Position numbers and translations under genes: made by a program. From Clostridium drakei (GTDB lineage Bacteria; Bacillota; Clostridia; Clostridiales; Clostridiaceae): a DNA stretch of 64,000 nt. Under the pieces are notes generated by a model. The model saw only the letters and a program-made list of their open reading frames with translations, did not search any database and was not told the DNA's origin. How positions within the stretch are numbered: position 1 is the stretch's first letter; every line of letters starts with the position of its first letter. Shown here piece after piece: positions 17,862 through 26,848 of this stretch. The stretch is taken from positions 46,728 through 110,727 of the forward strand of contig NZ_JIBU02000014.1 of the NCBI RefSeq assembly GCF_000633595.2. Direction: 5' to 3'.

Positions 17862-19694
17862 ATGATAAAAACGCTTAAGGGTAAAATTTCAGTAGTATAT
17901 ATATGTCTTGTTTTAATGATTGCAATAGTAGGTTTTACTTCTGTACTTAGTTTTCATATAATTAGCAAGTCTATAGATGGATTGATGGTGAACAATTATA
18001 AGAGTATAAATGCAGTGAACAATATGATTGAAGTTATTGATGTACAGAATATGGACATGTTAAATTATCTTAACAATGAGCAAATAGGAATTGATTCCTT
18101 TTATAAAAATGGTGATGAATTTTACAAATGGTATAATATTGAAGCTAATAATATAACAGAATCAGGAGAAAAAAATTATGTAACCAAGATCAAAGGGGAT
18201 TATACTAAATATATGGTGCTGTTTTCAAAGCTGCAGGCAATAAAGAATAGGCAGGGAACAGATAAAGCATTTGATTTTTACAATAAACAAATTATAACTT
18301 TATATAACAATTTAAAATCTGAGTTAAAGGGTTTATCTTCCTTAAATGAAAAGGCTATGTTTGGAGGAAAAGATAAAGTAACTAATGATACTATAGTAAT
18401 AATGTATATAATTTTAGGGTTATCCTCTGCTGCGGTAATAGGAGGTTTCTTCATATCAACATTTTTTATAAATAAATTTTTAAAACCAATATATACACTT
18501 ACAGAAGGTATAAAGTCAGTTAAAGAAGGTGAACTACATAAAGAAATATCTGTAGCATCAAGTGATGAAATAGGACTTTTATCTCGTGAATTTAACAATA
18601 TGACAAAGAGGCTTCAGCAGTTTGAATATAGTAATAAGGGGAAGCTTTTGAAGGAAAAAAACAAATCTATAGCTATTGTAAAGAGCATATCTGATCCATT
18701 AATTGTTTTGGATACAGATTATAAGATGATTTTGCTAAACAATGCTTGTGAAGATATTTTTGGGATAAAGGAGGAGGATGTTTTAAATAAACATTTTCTA
18801 GAAGGCATAAGGAATGGAGAATTGTACGAATATATATCTAGTGTTTACAAAGAAGATAATGAAAAAAGATCAGAAAAGATAATGAATATTAAAGTAAATG
18901 GAAATGATTATTATTTTAATATTATTTCTACAGCTATACAAGATAGGGATTCAAAAGCATATGGAATAGTTGTATTGCTTCAAAATGTTACTAAACTTAA
19001 ACAACTTGAAAAAGTAAAAACGGATTTTATGGGAACTATATCCCATGAATTGAAGACACCTTTAACTTCAATAATGATGGGCTTGAGTTTGATTACAGAT
19101 AAAAAAATAGGAGTCTTAAATGAAAAGCAGGAAACGATTGTAGATACAATGAAAGATGATGGAGAAAGACTTTCTAGTCTTATAACTGAGTTACTTCAAC
19201 TTTCTAAAATTGAATCAGATAAAGCTGTATTCACCATGGAACAATGTTCTATTATTGGAGTAATTGAAAATTGTATAAAAAGATTTAATGACCAAGCTCT
19301 GTCTAAAGAAGTAAATCTATATTATGAAGGAAATGAGGAATTTCCAAAGGTAACAATTGATGCAGAAAAAATATCCTGGACTTTAAACAATTTAGTGTCA
19401 AATGCATTGAAGTATGTCAATGCTGGAGATGAAATTTCTATAAAAGCAGGGGTAAAGGACAAGAAAATGTATATTTCAGTTGAAGATACAGGAGTAGGAA
19501 TTCCTGATGAATATCAAAAAATAATATTTGATAAGTTTGTTCAAGTGAAAGATGGAAATTTAGAAATGAGAAGCAGTGGTTTAGGTCTTGCCATTGCAAA
19601 GGAAATTGTAGAAGCTCATGGTGGTGAAATTTGGTGTGAGAGCATATTAGATATAGGAAGTAAATTTACCTTTACTCTTCCTATATATGATTAA
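17862..19694 (+). CDS. Membrane sensor histidine kinase (HAMP-PAS)
   Basis: The 610-residue protein has membrane helices near 10-33 and 178-203 around an extracellular sensor of about 145 residues. HAMP (about 204-257), PAS (about 265-380), the dimerisation/phosphoacceptor domain with H395 in ISHELKTPLTS, and an ATPase domain with NLVSNALKY, DTGVGIP and SSGLGLAIA follow. All catalytic motifs are intact. The ATG follows GGAGG. The receiver gene 18 bases downstream is its probable partner. Its nearness to the kinase-less KdpD suggests a link to potassium sensing, but the layout (HAMP-PAS) is not that of a KdpD kinase. Confidence 0.9.
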   Translation: MIKTLKGKISVVYICLVLMIAIVGFTSVLSFHIISKSIDGLMVNNYKSINAVNNMIEVIDVQNMDMLNYLNNEQIGIDSFYKNGDEFYKWYNIEANNITESGEKNYVTKIKGDYTKYMVLFSKLQAIKNRQGTDKAFDFYNKQIITLYNNLKSELKGLSSLNEKAMFGGKDKVTNDTIVIMYIILGLSSAAVIGGFFISTFFINKFLKPIYTLTEGIKSVKEGELHKEISVASSDEIGLLSREFNNMTKRLQQFEYSNKGKLLKEKNKSIAIVKSISDPLIVLDTDYKMILLNNACEDIFGIKEEDVLNKHFLEGIRNGELYEYISSVYKEDNEKRSEKIMNIKVNGNDYYFNIISTAIQDRDSKAYGIVVLLQNVTKLKQLEKVKTDFMGTISHELKTPLTSIMMGLSLITDKKIGVLNEKQETIVDTMKDDGERLSSLITELLQLSKIESDKAVFTMEQCSIIGVIENCIKRFNDQALSKEVNLYYEGNEEFPKVTIDAEKISWTLNNLVSNALKYVNAGDEISIKAGVKDKKMYISVEDTGVGIPDEYQKIIFDKFVQVKDGNLEMRSSGLGLAIAKEIVEAHGGEIWCESILDIGSKFTFTLPIYD

Positions 19695-19712
19695 GCTATA
19701 AAGGAGGTATTT

Positions 19713-20294
19713 ATGAAAAAAGCATTAGTGGTGGATGATACAAAGAATATTAGAACTTTACTTACTACATGCCTTGAAATAAATGATTACGAAGTCATTA
19801 CAGCTAAAAGTGGACATGAAGCAATGGAACTTTTAAATATTGAAAAATTTGATTTAGTATTTTTGGACATAAAGATGCCTGAAATAAGTGGAACTTCTGT
19901 TTTAAAAGAAATGAGGGAAATGGGAATAGATATTCCTGTAATAATTATGACTGCATTTGCTACAGTGAAGAATGCAGTGGATTGTACAAGACTTGGAGCT
20001 GCAGCGTATTTGCAGAAGCCTTTTACTGCAGAAAAAGTTAAATCAGTGCTAAATGAAATTTTTAATAATGATGATAATATAGATGATTTAGAAGGCTTAT
20101 TAAAGCACAGCAGGGAATTAATTGAAGCTGGAAGGAATGAAGATGCGTATAATATTTTGAAGAAGGCTTTATCCATAAATCCTTCTTGTTCAGAGGTATA
20201 TTATCTAATTGGGATAGTTCATGAAAAAAATGGAGATGTAAAGCAAGCACAAAAATTTTATGAAATTGCAGAGAGATTTAAAATAGATATTTAA
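19713..20294 (+). CDS. Response regulator receiver domain with TPR output
   Basis: The 193-residue protein has a receiver domain (1-118) with acidic DD at 8-9, phospho-acceptor D52 in LDIKMP, the T in IMTAF and K in LQKPF. Helical TPR-like repeats follow (about 128-190: AYNILKKALSINPSCSEVYY, LIGIVHEKNGDVKQAQKFYE). No DNA-binding domain exists, so the output is probably a protein contact. AAAGGAGG precedes the ATG. It pairs with the kinase upstream. It cannot stand in for KdpE as a transcription factor. Confidence 0.87.
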   Translation: MKKALVVDDTKNIRTLLTTCLEINDYEVITAKSGHEAMELLNIEKFDLVFLDIKMPEISGTSVLKEMREMGIDIPVIIMTAFATVKNAVDCTRLGAAAYLQKPFTAEKVKSVLNEIFNNDDNIDDLEGLLKHSRELIEAGRNEDAYNILKKALSINPSCSEVYYLIGIVHEKNGDVKQAQKFYEIAERFKIDI

Positions 20295-20312
20295 TAGTTG
20301 CCCTAAAAATGC

Positions 20313-20343
20313 TTGACTTGAAGTTAGCTTTAAGTGGTAAACT
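20313..20343 (+). promoter_or_regulatory. MerR-type promoter with overlong spacer
   Basis: TTGACT (20313-20318) and TAAACT (20338-20343) are separated by 19 bases. The spacer holds an imperfect palindrome, ACTTGAAGTTAGCTTTAAGT (20316-20335). A 19-base spacer with a dyad is the hallmark of MerR-activated promoters. It lies about 140 bases upstream of the aldo/keto reductase gene. No merR gene is in the window. Confidence 0.65.
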
Positions 20344-20480
20344 ATATGTTAGTAAGGTAAAACATGCACGTTATAGAAATAATTGAATATTATTTTTAAA
20401 ATGTGCAGTTTAACTTTTTGAGTTCAATAGTTTTTTATTCATGTAAAATAGAAAAAACTTAAGCAGGGGGTAAAAATTAA

Positions 20481-21488
20481 ATGGAAAATGTAACATTAGG
20501 AAAAACGGGGTTAGTTGTAAGTAAAAATGGATTTGGAGCACTTCCTATTCAGCGTATTACAAAAAAAGATGCTGTTTATTTATTGCAGAAAGCATTTTAT
20601 AATGGCATTAATTATTTTGATACTGCTAGATGGTATTCAGATAGTGAAGAAAAGCTTGGTGCTGCTTTTTGCTATATTAGAGACAAGATTACTATCAGTA
20701 CGAAGACAGGAGCTCAAACAGCAGAGGATTTTTGGAAGGATTTAAATCAGAGTCTTGATAATCTACAGACAGATTACATAGATATATATCAGTTCCATAA
20801 TCCAGCTTTTTGTCCAAAACCAGGTGATGAATCTGGACTTTATGATGCAATGTTAGAGGCAAAAAAACAAGGAAAAATAAGATTTATTGGAATTACAAAT
20901 CATAGACTATCAGTAGCAAAAGAAGCTATAGAATCAAATTTATATGATACTTTACAATTTCCATTTTCTTATCTTGCAAGTGATGCAGATGTGGAATTGG
21001 TGAAAGCTTGTAAGAAAAATAATATGGGTTTTATTGCAATGAAAGCTTTATCAGGAGGACTTATTACAGATTCTGCTGCGGCATATGCATATCTTGCACA
21101 ATTTGATAATGCTGCACCAATATGGGGAATACAGAGAGAAAGTGAACTGGACGAATTTTTGTCTTATAATGATGCGCCTCCTGTTTTAACTGATGATATG
21201 AAAAAGAAAATTGAACAAGACAAAAAAGAGCTTGCTGGTGATTTCTGCCGTGGATGTGGCTACTGCATGCCTTGTCCAGTTGGAATTGAAATCAATAACT
21301 GTGCAAGGATGAGCCTTCTTCTTCGTAGAGCTCCTAAGGAAATGAATCTTTCTAAAGAGTGGCAGGAAAAAATGAGAAAAATTGAAGATTGTCTTCACTG
21401 CAATCAATGCATGAGTAAATGTCCATATGGATTAAATACTCCAGAGCTTTTGAAAAAGAATTATGAGGATTATAAGACATTCCTATAA
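20481..21488 (+). CDS. Aldo/keto reductase with C-terminal [4Fe-4S] ferredoxin motifs
   Basis: The 335-residue enzyme has an AKR TIM-barrel (about 1-245) with NYFDTARWYSDSE carrying the catalytic D and Y. A C-terminal ferredoxin-like part (about 252-320) has CRGCGYCMPCPVG and CLHCNQCMSKCPYG, giving eight cysteines for two clusters. Such enzymes reduce small aldehydes or ketones with NAD(P)H and may couple to ferredoxin. A MerR-type promoter upstream suggests induction by aldehyde or oxidative stress. A strong terminator follows, so it is monocistronic. Confidence 0.88.
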   Translation: MENVTLGKTGLVVSKNGFGALPIQRITKKDAVYLLQKAFYNGINYFDTARWYSDSEEKLGAAFCYIRDKITISTKTGAQTAEDFWKDLNQSLDNLQTDYIDIYQFHNPAFCPKPGDESGLYDAMLEAKKQGKIRFIGITNHRLSVAKEAIESNLYDTLQFPFSYLASDADVELVKACKKNNMGFIAMKALSGGLITDSAAAYAYLAQFDNAAPIWGIQRESELDEFLSYNDAPPVLTDDMKKKIEQDKKELAGDFCRGCGYCMPCPVGIEINNCARMSLLLRRAPKEMNLSKEWQEKMRKIEDCLHCNQCMSKCPYGLNTPELLKKNYEDYKTFL

Positions 21489-21574
21489 GTGATGAGATTC
21501 AATATTTAGCCATATATTAAATAAATTGAAAGTCAAACTTTCTAATTCCATGTATATTTTACAGTTAATAAATT

Positions 21575-21618
21575 GTTACATATAGTAATCTTACATTACT
21601 ATATGTAACGATTTTTGT
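21575..21618 (+). terminator. Intrinsic terminator after the aldo/keto reductase
   Basis: A perfect 15-bp stem (21575-21589 with 21595-21609) and a 5-base loop are followed by a T-rich tract. Confidence 0.85.
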
Positions 21619-21746
21619 TTTAAAGTGATATAGAGAATTTTAATAATTTCATAAAGATAGATTTGAGTCAAAGATTGTATTTTAGAGGTTTTAACAATAT
21701 ATGATGCATAAATACATAAGTGAAAATGTTTATACAGAAATATAAT

Positions 21747-21762
21747 TGGCATAATTATTGCT
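21747..21762 (+). promoter_or_regulatory. Sigma-54 (-24/-12) promoter of the AEC transporter gene
   Basis: TGGCA (21747-21751), six bases, then TTGCT (21758-21762) gives GG and GC exactly 12 bases apart, the required sigma-54 spacing. It lies 45 bases before the transporter start and one gene upstream of a sigma-54 activator. Confidence 0.8.
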
Positions 21763-21806
21763 TTATTTTCTTGCAATACATATTTTACAAAGCAGGAGGA
21801 TACAAA

Positions 21807-22745
21807 ATGGTAATTTTAAATGCCTTAGGCAGCGTTTTCAGTATTGTTTTAATGATTTCAGCAGGATTGATTTTGTCTCATAAAGGATGGTTTGATGAAA
21901 AAATTTCTAAGGCTTTTTCAAAGTTAGTATGTAATTTAGCTATTCCTTGTCTTATGATTTCTCAGTTTAGTGAAAACTTTGATAAGGATAAATTGATTAG
22001 TTTAAGTAAAGGATTAATTGTTCCATTTACATCTATGGCACTTTGCTATTTAGTTGCTGTATTGGTTTCTAAGGTAATTAAAGTTAAAGAAGGACGAATT
22101 GGCATTTTTAGATCAATGTTTTTTGTATCTAATACAATGTTTATTGGGCTTCCAGTAAATATGGCCTTGTTTGGAGAAAAAAGTATACCTTATGTATTGT
22201 TATATTATATAGCTAATACTGCTTTTTTCTGGACTATTGGTGCATATGAAATTAGTAAAGATGGACAATCTGGTAAAGCTGATATTTTTTCTCTTGCTAC
22301 AATAAAGAGAATTATGTCTGTACCACTTATGAGCTTTATAATAGCAGCAGCTCTTGTGTTATTAAATGTTCATTTGCCTAAATTTATTTTAGATACCTGC
22401 AAATATTTTGGAAACTTAACAACACCTTTAGCTATGCTCTTTATAGGGATAACTATTTATTTTGCCAACTTAAAACAGTTTAAATTTAGTCTTGACATGC
22501 TGGCAATATTTTTAGGAAGATTCCTTGTTTCCCCAATGCTGGTGTATGTGCTGTGTATTTTTATACACATCCCTTTGCTTATGGAAAAAGTATTTGTAAT
22601 TCAAGCGGCAATGCCAGTTATGACTAATACTGCTATAGTTTCAAAAAGCTATAATGCCGATTATGATTATGCTGCAATCAATACCATTATAACAACCATA
22701 TCTAGTATATTGGTTATTCCTATTTATATGTTATTGTTAAACTAA
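21807..22745 (+). CDS. AEC-family (auxin efflux carrier-like) transporter
   Basis: The 312-residue membrane protein has about ten hydrophobic helices in two halves and AEC hallmarks: SKLVCNLAIPCLMIS near 45-60, NTMFIGLPVN and a C-terminal VIQAAMPVMTNTAI. Bacterial AEC proteins export or exchange organic acids such as malate or malonate. I start at ATG 21807, which has AGGAGG; an upstream in-frame ATG at 21720 would place the sigma-54 promoter inside the gene. Expression should depend on the sigma-54 activator encoded next. Confidence 0.85.
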   Translation: MVILNALGSVFSIVLMISAGLILSHKGWFDEKISKAFSKLVCNLAIPCLMISQFSENFDKDKLISLSKGLIVPFTSMALCYLVAVLVSKVIKVKEGRIGIFRSMFFVSNTMFIGLPVNMALFGEKSIPYVLLYYIANTAFFWTIGAYEISKDGQSGKADIFSLATIKRIMSVPLMSFIIAAALVLLNVHLPKFILDTCKYFGNLTTPLAMLFIGITIYFANLKQFKFSLDMLAIFLGRFLVSPMLVYVLCIFIHIPLLMEKVFVIQAAMPVMTNTAIVSKSYNADYDYAAINTIITTISSILVIPIYMLLLN

Positions 22746-22818
22746 TCAACTTTTGCAAAATAGCTACTTTTACTATAATATATTAATAATGATTTTATTA
22801 ATATAGGAGGAAATGTAC

Positions 22819-24681
22819 ATGAAACCTATTCTTATAGTTGCTCCTAATAGTGACATTTTAAAAATATCCAAAAGAGTTGCTAAAAAATATAAAGAGGTTA
22901 GTGTTCAATTAGGATTGATAGATAAAGCTGTTGAGATAGCAAAGAAAGCAGAACACATGGGTGTGGAAGTTTTAATATCAAGGGGAATAACTGCTAAGAT
23001 TTTAAAAGAAGAGGTTCCTTCTGTAGCTTTAGTTGAAATGATAGTTTCTTCCTATGATATATTTAGTACTATTGCTGTTGCTAAGAAATATGGAAAGAAT
23101 ATTGTTGTTTTAGGCTTTAAAAGTTTAGTAGAGGAAGTTCAGCAAATAGGTCCTATTTTAGATATAAACTTAAAAGCTTATCATATTGAACATGAAGAAG
23201 AAGGAGAGTCATATATTAAACAAATAATTTCTTCAGGAGAAAAAATAGATTCTATTTTGGGTGGAACAGTAGCTGAAAATATAGCTTCTAAGTTTGGAAT
23301 TCATACTGTGCATTTGGAGACAGGGGAAGCGGCAATAGAAAAAAGTATAAAGGAAGCAGTGAGAATACTTGAGGTTAGTCGAAAGGAAAAAGAAAAGGCT
23401 GAACAATTCAAGGCTATTTTGAATCACATTAATCAAGGAGTAATTTCCATAAATGAAGAAGGTAAAGTTACTACTTTCAATCTTGGAGCGGAAAAAATAA
23501 CTGGTATTATTGAAAAAGCTATTTTAGGAAAAGATATCATTAAATTTATGCCAAATACAAAGCTTATTGATGTAGTTAAAACAGGTACGCCAATACTAGG
23601 TCAATTATATAATATAGGTAAAACTGAAATATTAACTAATGATATTCCTATAATTGTAGATGAGAAAGTAGTAGGTGCAGTATCTACTTTTGAAGATGCT
23701 GCGAAAATTCAAGAATATGAACAAAAAATTCGCAGCAATCTTAGGGATAAGGGATATGTAGCAAAATATAGCTTTTCAGATATCATAGGTGAGAGTGAGA
23801 TAATACAAAATATTAAAAAGAAATCTTTAAAATATGCTGTTACTGACAGCACAGTGCTAATTGTTGGGGAAAGTGGTACAGGTAAGGAAATGTTTGCTCA
23901 AGGTATACATTTATCCAGTAAGAGAAAAAATGGTCCTTTTGTAGCCTTAAACTGCGGTGCAATACCTGGAAATTTAATAGAAAGTGAACTCTTTGGTTAT
24001 GAAGAAGGAGCTTTTACTGGTGCAAGTAGAAAAGGCAAAATGGGATTATTTACTGAGGCTCACGGCGGCACAATATTTTTAGATGAAATTGGAGAGCTGC
24101 CCATTGAATTTCAAGCAAGATTGCTAAGAGTTATTCAGGAAAGAGAAGTTAGACCATTAGGATCTAACAAAGTAATTCCAATTGATGTTCGTATAATTGC
24201 TGCTGCAAATAAAGATCTGCTTAAAGAAATTGAAAAAGGAAATTTTAGAAGTGACTTGTATTATCGTTTGAATATTTTAAGTATAAAAGTTCCTACATTG
24301 ATGGAAAGAAGAGATGATATAAGGATTATTTTTAAGCATTTTTTAAATATTATGTGCTCCAGGTTTAATAAGGTAGTTAAAATATCTGAAAAAGCAATAA
24401 ATATATTAAAAGAGTATAATTGGCCAGGTAATATAAGAGAACTAGAAAATATTACAGAGAGACTTGTCATACTTTCTGAAGATGAAATAACTGATGAATT
24501 AGTAAAAGAAGAGCTTGGAGATTTTATGCATTATAGAGATGAAAATGAAAGTTCCTTAGAACATTTAAAGCAAAATCAAATTTTAAAAGTTTTATCGGAA
24601 TGTAAAGGTAATCAAACTTTAGCTGCACAAAAACTTGGAATAAGCCGTACTCATCTTTGGCGTCTTTTAAAAAAATATTGA
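22819..24681 (+). CDS. Sigma-54-dependent activator with PrpR N-terminal and PAS domains
   Basis: About 620 residues: a PrpR_N ligand-sensing domain (1-190), PAS (about 200-300), AAA+ core (about 320-545) with Walker A GESGTGKE near 350 and the sigma-54 contact loop GAFTGA near 396, and a Fis-type HTH at the end (QTLAAQKLGISRTHLWRLL). All activator motifs are intact. The start is the second ATG (22819), eight bases after AGGAGG; the first ATG at 22813 is too close. It probably activates the -24/-12 promoter before the AEC gene in response to an organic acid or similar ligand. Confidence 0.9.
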   Translation: MKPILIVAPNSDILKISKRVAKKYKEVSVQLGLIDKAVEIAKKAEHMGVEVLISRGITAKILKEEVPSVALVEMIVSSYDIFSTIAVAKKYGKNIVVLGFKSLVEEVQQIGPILDINLKAYHIEHEEEGESYIKQIISSGEKIDSILGGTVAENIASKFGIHTVHLETGEAAIEKSIKEAVRILEVSRKEKEKAEQFKAILNHINQGVISINEEGKVTTFNLGAEKITGIIEKAILGKDIIKFMPNTKLIDVVKTGTPILGQLYNIGKTEILTNDIPIIVDEKVVGAVSTFEDAAKIQEYEQKIRSNLRDKGYVAKYSFSDIIGESEIIQNIKKKSLKYAVTDSTVLIVGESGTGKEMFAQGIHLSSKRKNGPFVALNCGAIPGNLIESELFGYEEGAFTGASRKGKMGLFTEAHGGTIFLDEIGELPIEFQARLLRVIQEREVRPLGSNKVIPIDVRIIAAANKDLLKEIEKGNFRSDLYYRLNILSIKVPTLMERRDDIRIIFKHFLNIMCSRFNKVVKISEKAINILKEYNWPGNIRELENITERLVILSEDEITDELVKEELGDFMHYRDENESSLEHLKQNQILKVLSECKGNQTLAAQKLGISRTHLWRLLKKY

Positions 24682-24817
24682 TGGTGATTTATCCAGCCAC
24701 AGTAAATTCTTATGAATTTGTAAACGATTGAATGCATAGGATAAACGAGTTATAATTAGTATGTAATTCAACTTTTGCAGTTTAATAGAAAATAAATATA
24801 TTTTTAGGAGGGTTATT

Positions 24818-25750
24818 ATGTCATTTCAAGAAAAAAGTTTTAAATCATTTAATGAAAAAGATACAATACAAGCTTGGATTTACACTCCTATTCGTAAACC
24901 TCGTGGAATAGTCCAAATTGTACATGGCTTTGGAGAACATTCACGTAGATATTTACATATGATATTAAAGCTGAATGAGGCAGGGTTTGTAGTTGCAGCT
25001 GATGATCATGTAGGACATGGAAAAACAGCCAGTGATTCAGGCAATTGGAGTGATTGGGGAGATAAAGGTTATATGACAATGGCAGAAGATGAACATACTC
25101 TTCGTAAAATTGTACAAGAAGAATACCCTAATTTACCTTATTTCATGTATGGACACAGTATGGGATCTATGATTGCTAGATGTTATGCTGCTGCTTATGG
25201 AAAAGGAATTGATGGTATTATTTTATGTGGAACCTCAGGTGTGTTCCCAAATGCAGCCGAACTTGTACCTATTTTGGAAAAAGAAATAAATGAAGGCAAG
25301 GGAAAAGAAACTGATCTTGTTTCTTTGAATAAGCTTTTAGGTTGGATGACAAATCGTTGTGAAAATCCTACTACAGCAAATGATTGGATTTGTGGTGATC
25401 CTGATGTGGTAGCAGATCATGCAAACGATCCATTCAATAATTTTAAGACACCACCTAATGTACGTTCATTGTATCATTTTGTTAAAATGATGGATAGTAT
25501 TGTTGGAACACAGTGGGCAGAAAAAGTACCAACATCAATTCCTGTTTATAATATGGCTGGAGATCAAGATCCAGTTGGTCAGTATGGAGAAGGCGTTTAT
25601 GCTGTATCTAATTGGCTTGCAGAAACAGGACATAAGGTAAAAACAAAAGTTTATCCTGGAAAACGACATGAAATCCATAACTATCGTGACATCAGAGATG
25701 AAGTTGAGGATGGAATGATAGATTTTATGAATAGCATTATTGAAAAATAG
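24818..25750 (+). CDS. Alpha/beta hydrolase, monoacylglycerol lipase/lysophospholipase type
   Basis: The 310-residue enzyme shows HGFGEHSRRY, the nucleophile elbow YGHSMGSM with its serine, AADDHVGHG typical of the monoacylglycerol-lipase group, and likely acid and histidine in AGDQDPVG and GKRHEIHN. No signal peptide, so it acts inside the cell. Strong AGGAGG. It would cleave monoglycerides, lysophospholipids or related esters. A weak hairpin follows at 25848-25880. Confidence 0.85.
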   Translation: MSFQEKSFKSFNEKDTIQAWIYTPIRKPRGIVQIVHGFGEHSRRYLHMILKLNEAGFVVAADDHVGHGKTASDSGNWSDWGDKGYMTMAEDEHTLRKIVQEEYPNLPYFMYGHSMGSMIARCYAAAYGKGIDGIILCGTSGVFPNAAELVPILEKEINEGKGKETDLVSLNKLLGWMTNRCENPTTANDWICGDPDVVADHANDPFNNFKTPPNVRSLYHFVKMMDSIVGTQWAEKVPTSIPVYNMAGDQDPVGQYGEGVYAVSNWLAETGHKVKTKVYPGKRHEIHNYRDIRDEVEDGMIDFMNSIIEK

Positions 25751-25847
25751 AATATAAAATGAAAAATATAAGTGAAGATCAGTTATCAATATGAATTTAT
25801 GGTATAAAAGTTTTGTTATAAGTTTAGTCAAGCATCTTTGGTGAAGT

Positions 25848-25880
25848 GGTGGTAGATGAGTAATGAAATTGTCTGCCACC
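25848..25880 (+). terminator. Possible weak terminator
   Basis: Stem GGTGGTAGA/TCTGCCACC with a 15-base loop and only a short T-rich tail (TATTTAG). It could end the hydrolase transcript. Confidence 0.35.
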
Positions 25881-25956
25881 TATTTAGAGAGGTTCTGTTT
25901 ATGGCGTCCTATTAATGTCATATTCAAAGTAACATAATATTAGTATAACTTTAAGT

Positions 25957-26535
25957 TTATATGTTGAGAAAAGGAAAAGCCACTGAATCTAGGATAGGCT
26001 TTAGACTTTCAACAATCTTTTGAGTCATATCTTGTCCACTACTATCAAAAATATATTTTATTGTGGTCATAACTAAAGATGCATATATACATGCACGGTA
26101 ATCTGTAAGTTCTGGATCTGAAACATTATGATCAGCTATATAAGCCTTGTATTTGTTTTTCAGTAGTATCTGCATATCATCGTAAAGATGGATAGAACGT
26201 GTATTAATTCTCCATAGGGCGCATAGAATATCTTTTTGTTCTAGCAGTCTATCATAAACATTTTTTATATACTGTGATAAGTCATCTCTATTTTTGTCTG
26301 AAAACCTTTCATCTAGAAAAGGGGAATAATCAACAAGAATTTCTTCAATAATACTTTTTGCAAGATGGAATTTGTCTGTATAATGTTTATAAAAAGTTGA
26401 ACGATTTATTAATGCTTTTTCTAATATATTTTGGACTGTTATTTGATCAAAATCTTTTTCATTAAGTAATTGTATAAATGTATTTTTTATATTGTTTCGT
26501 GTCTTAATTACGCGCAGGTCTAATTTATGTTCCAT
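25957..26535 (-). CDS. TetR-family transcriptional regulator
   Basis: The 192-residue protein has an N-terminal TetR HTH (about 8-58): TRNNIKNTFIQLLNEKDFDQ then ILEKALINRSTFYKHYTDKF, with the family's STFYKHY recognition helix. The C-terminal part is a helical ligand domain of the TetR_C type. It is divergent from the iron-sulfur flavoprotein and hydrolase genes, which it may control through palindromes in the intergenic region. Confidence 0.88.
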   Translation of the reverse strand: MEHKLDLRVIKTRNNIKNTFIQLLNEKDFDQITVQNILEKALINRSTFYKHYTDKFHLAKSIIEEILVDYSPFLDERFSDKNRDDLSQYIKNVYDRLLEQKDILCALWRINTRSIHLYDDMQILLKNKYKAYIADHNVSDPELTDYRACIYASLVMTTIKYIFDSSGQDMTQKIVESLKPILDSVAFPFLNI

Positions 26536-26657
26536 ATTTATACCTTCTTGTATTTATTATACTTTCATTTTACTAAATTAAGAGGAGAAAAGCAACACAT
26601 ATAGATGTTAAACAACATTATGTATAGTTAGTCAAGTATCTTCATCTCGTGGATACC

Positions 26658-26715
26658 ATCAAGTTATCTTGATTTATATAAATAAGCAACAAATAACAAA
26701 ACAATCGTTGCTTAT
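26658..26715. promoter_or_regulatory. Two dyads between tetR and the flavoprotein gene
   Basis: ATCAAG-TTAT-CTTGAT (26658-26673) and ATAAGCAAC...GTTGCTTAT (26682-26690 with 26707-26715) lie in the 300-base divergent gap. They are candidate TetR operators; which one binds cannot be told. Confidence 0.4.
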
Positions 26716-26848
26716 CAAATACTTGAAGCTTTTTTGATGATTGAAGATAGGTGAAAAAAATTTTAATCTGTATGTGTAGCATAATAAAAATGATTGTTTA
26801 GGGAAAGGACAAATGGATATCAAAAAGCAAAGAAGGAGGAGTAAAATT

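Noticed and set aside
24768..24779. Possible second sigma-54 promoter (CAACTTTTGCA before the lipase-like gene; the same string at 22748)
   Set aside because: A TTGC element is present, but there is no GG at the required distance in either place.
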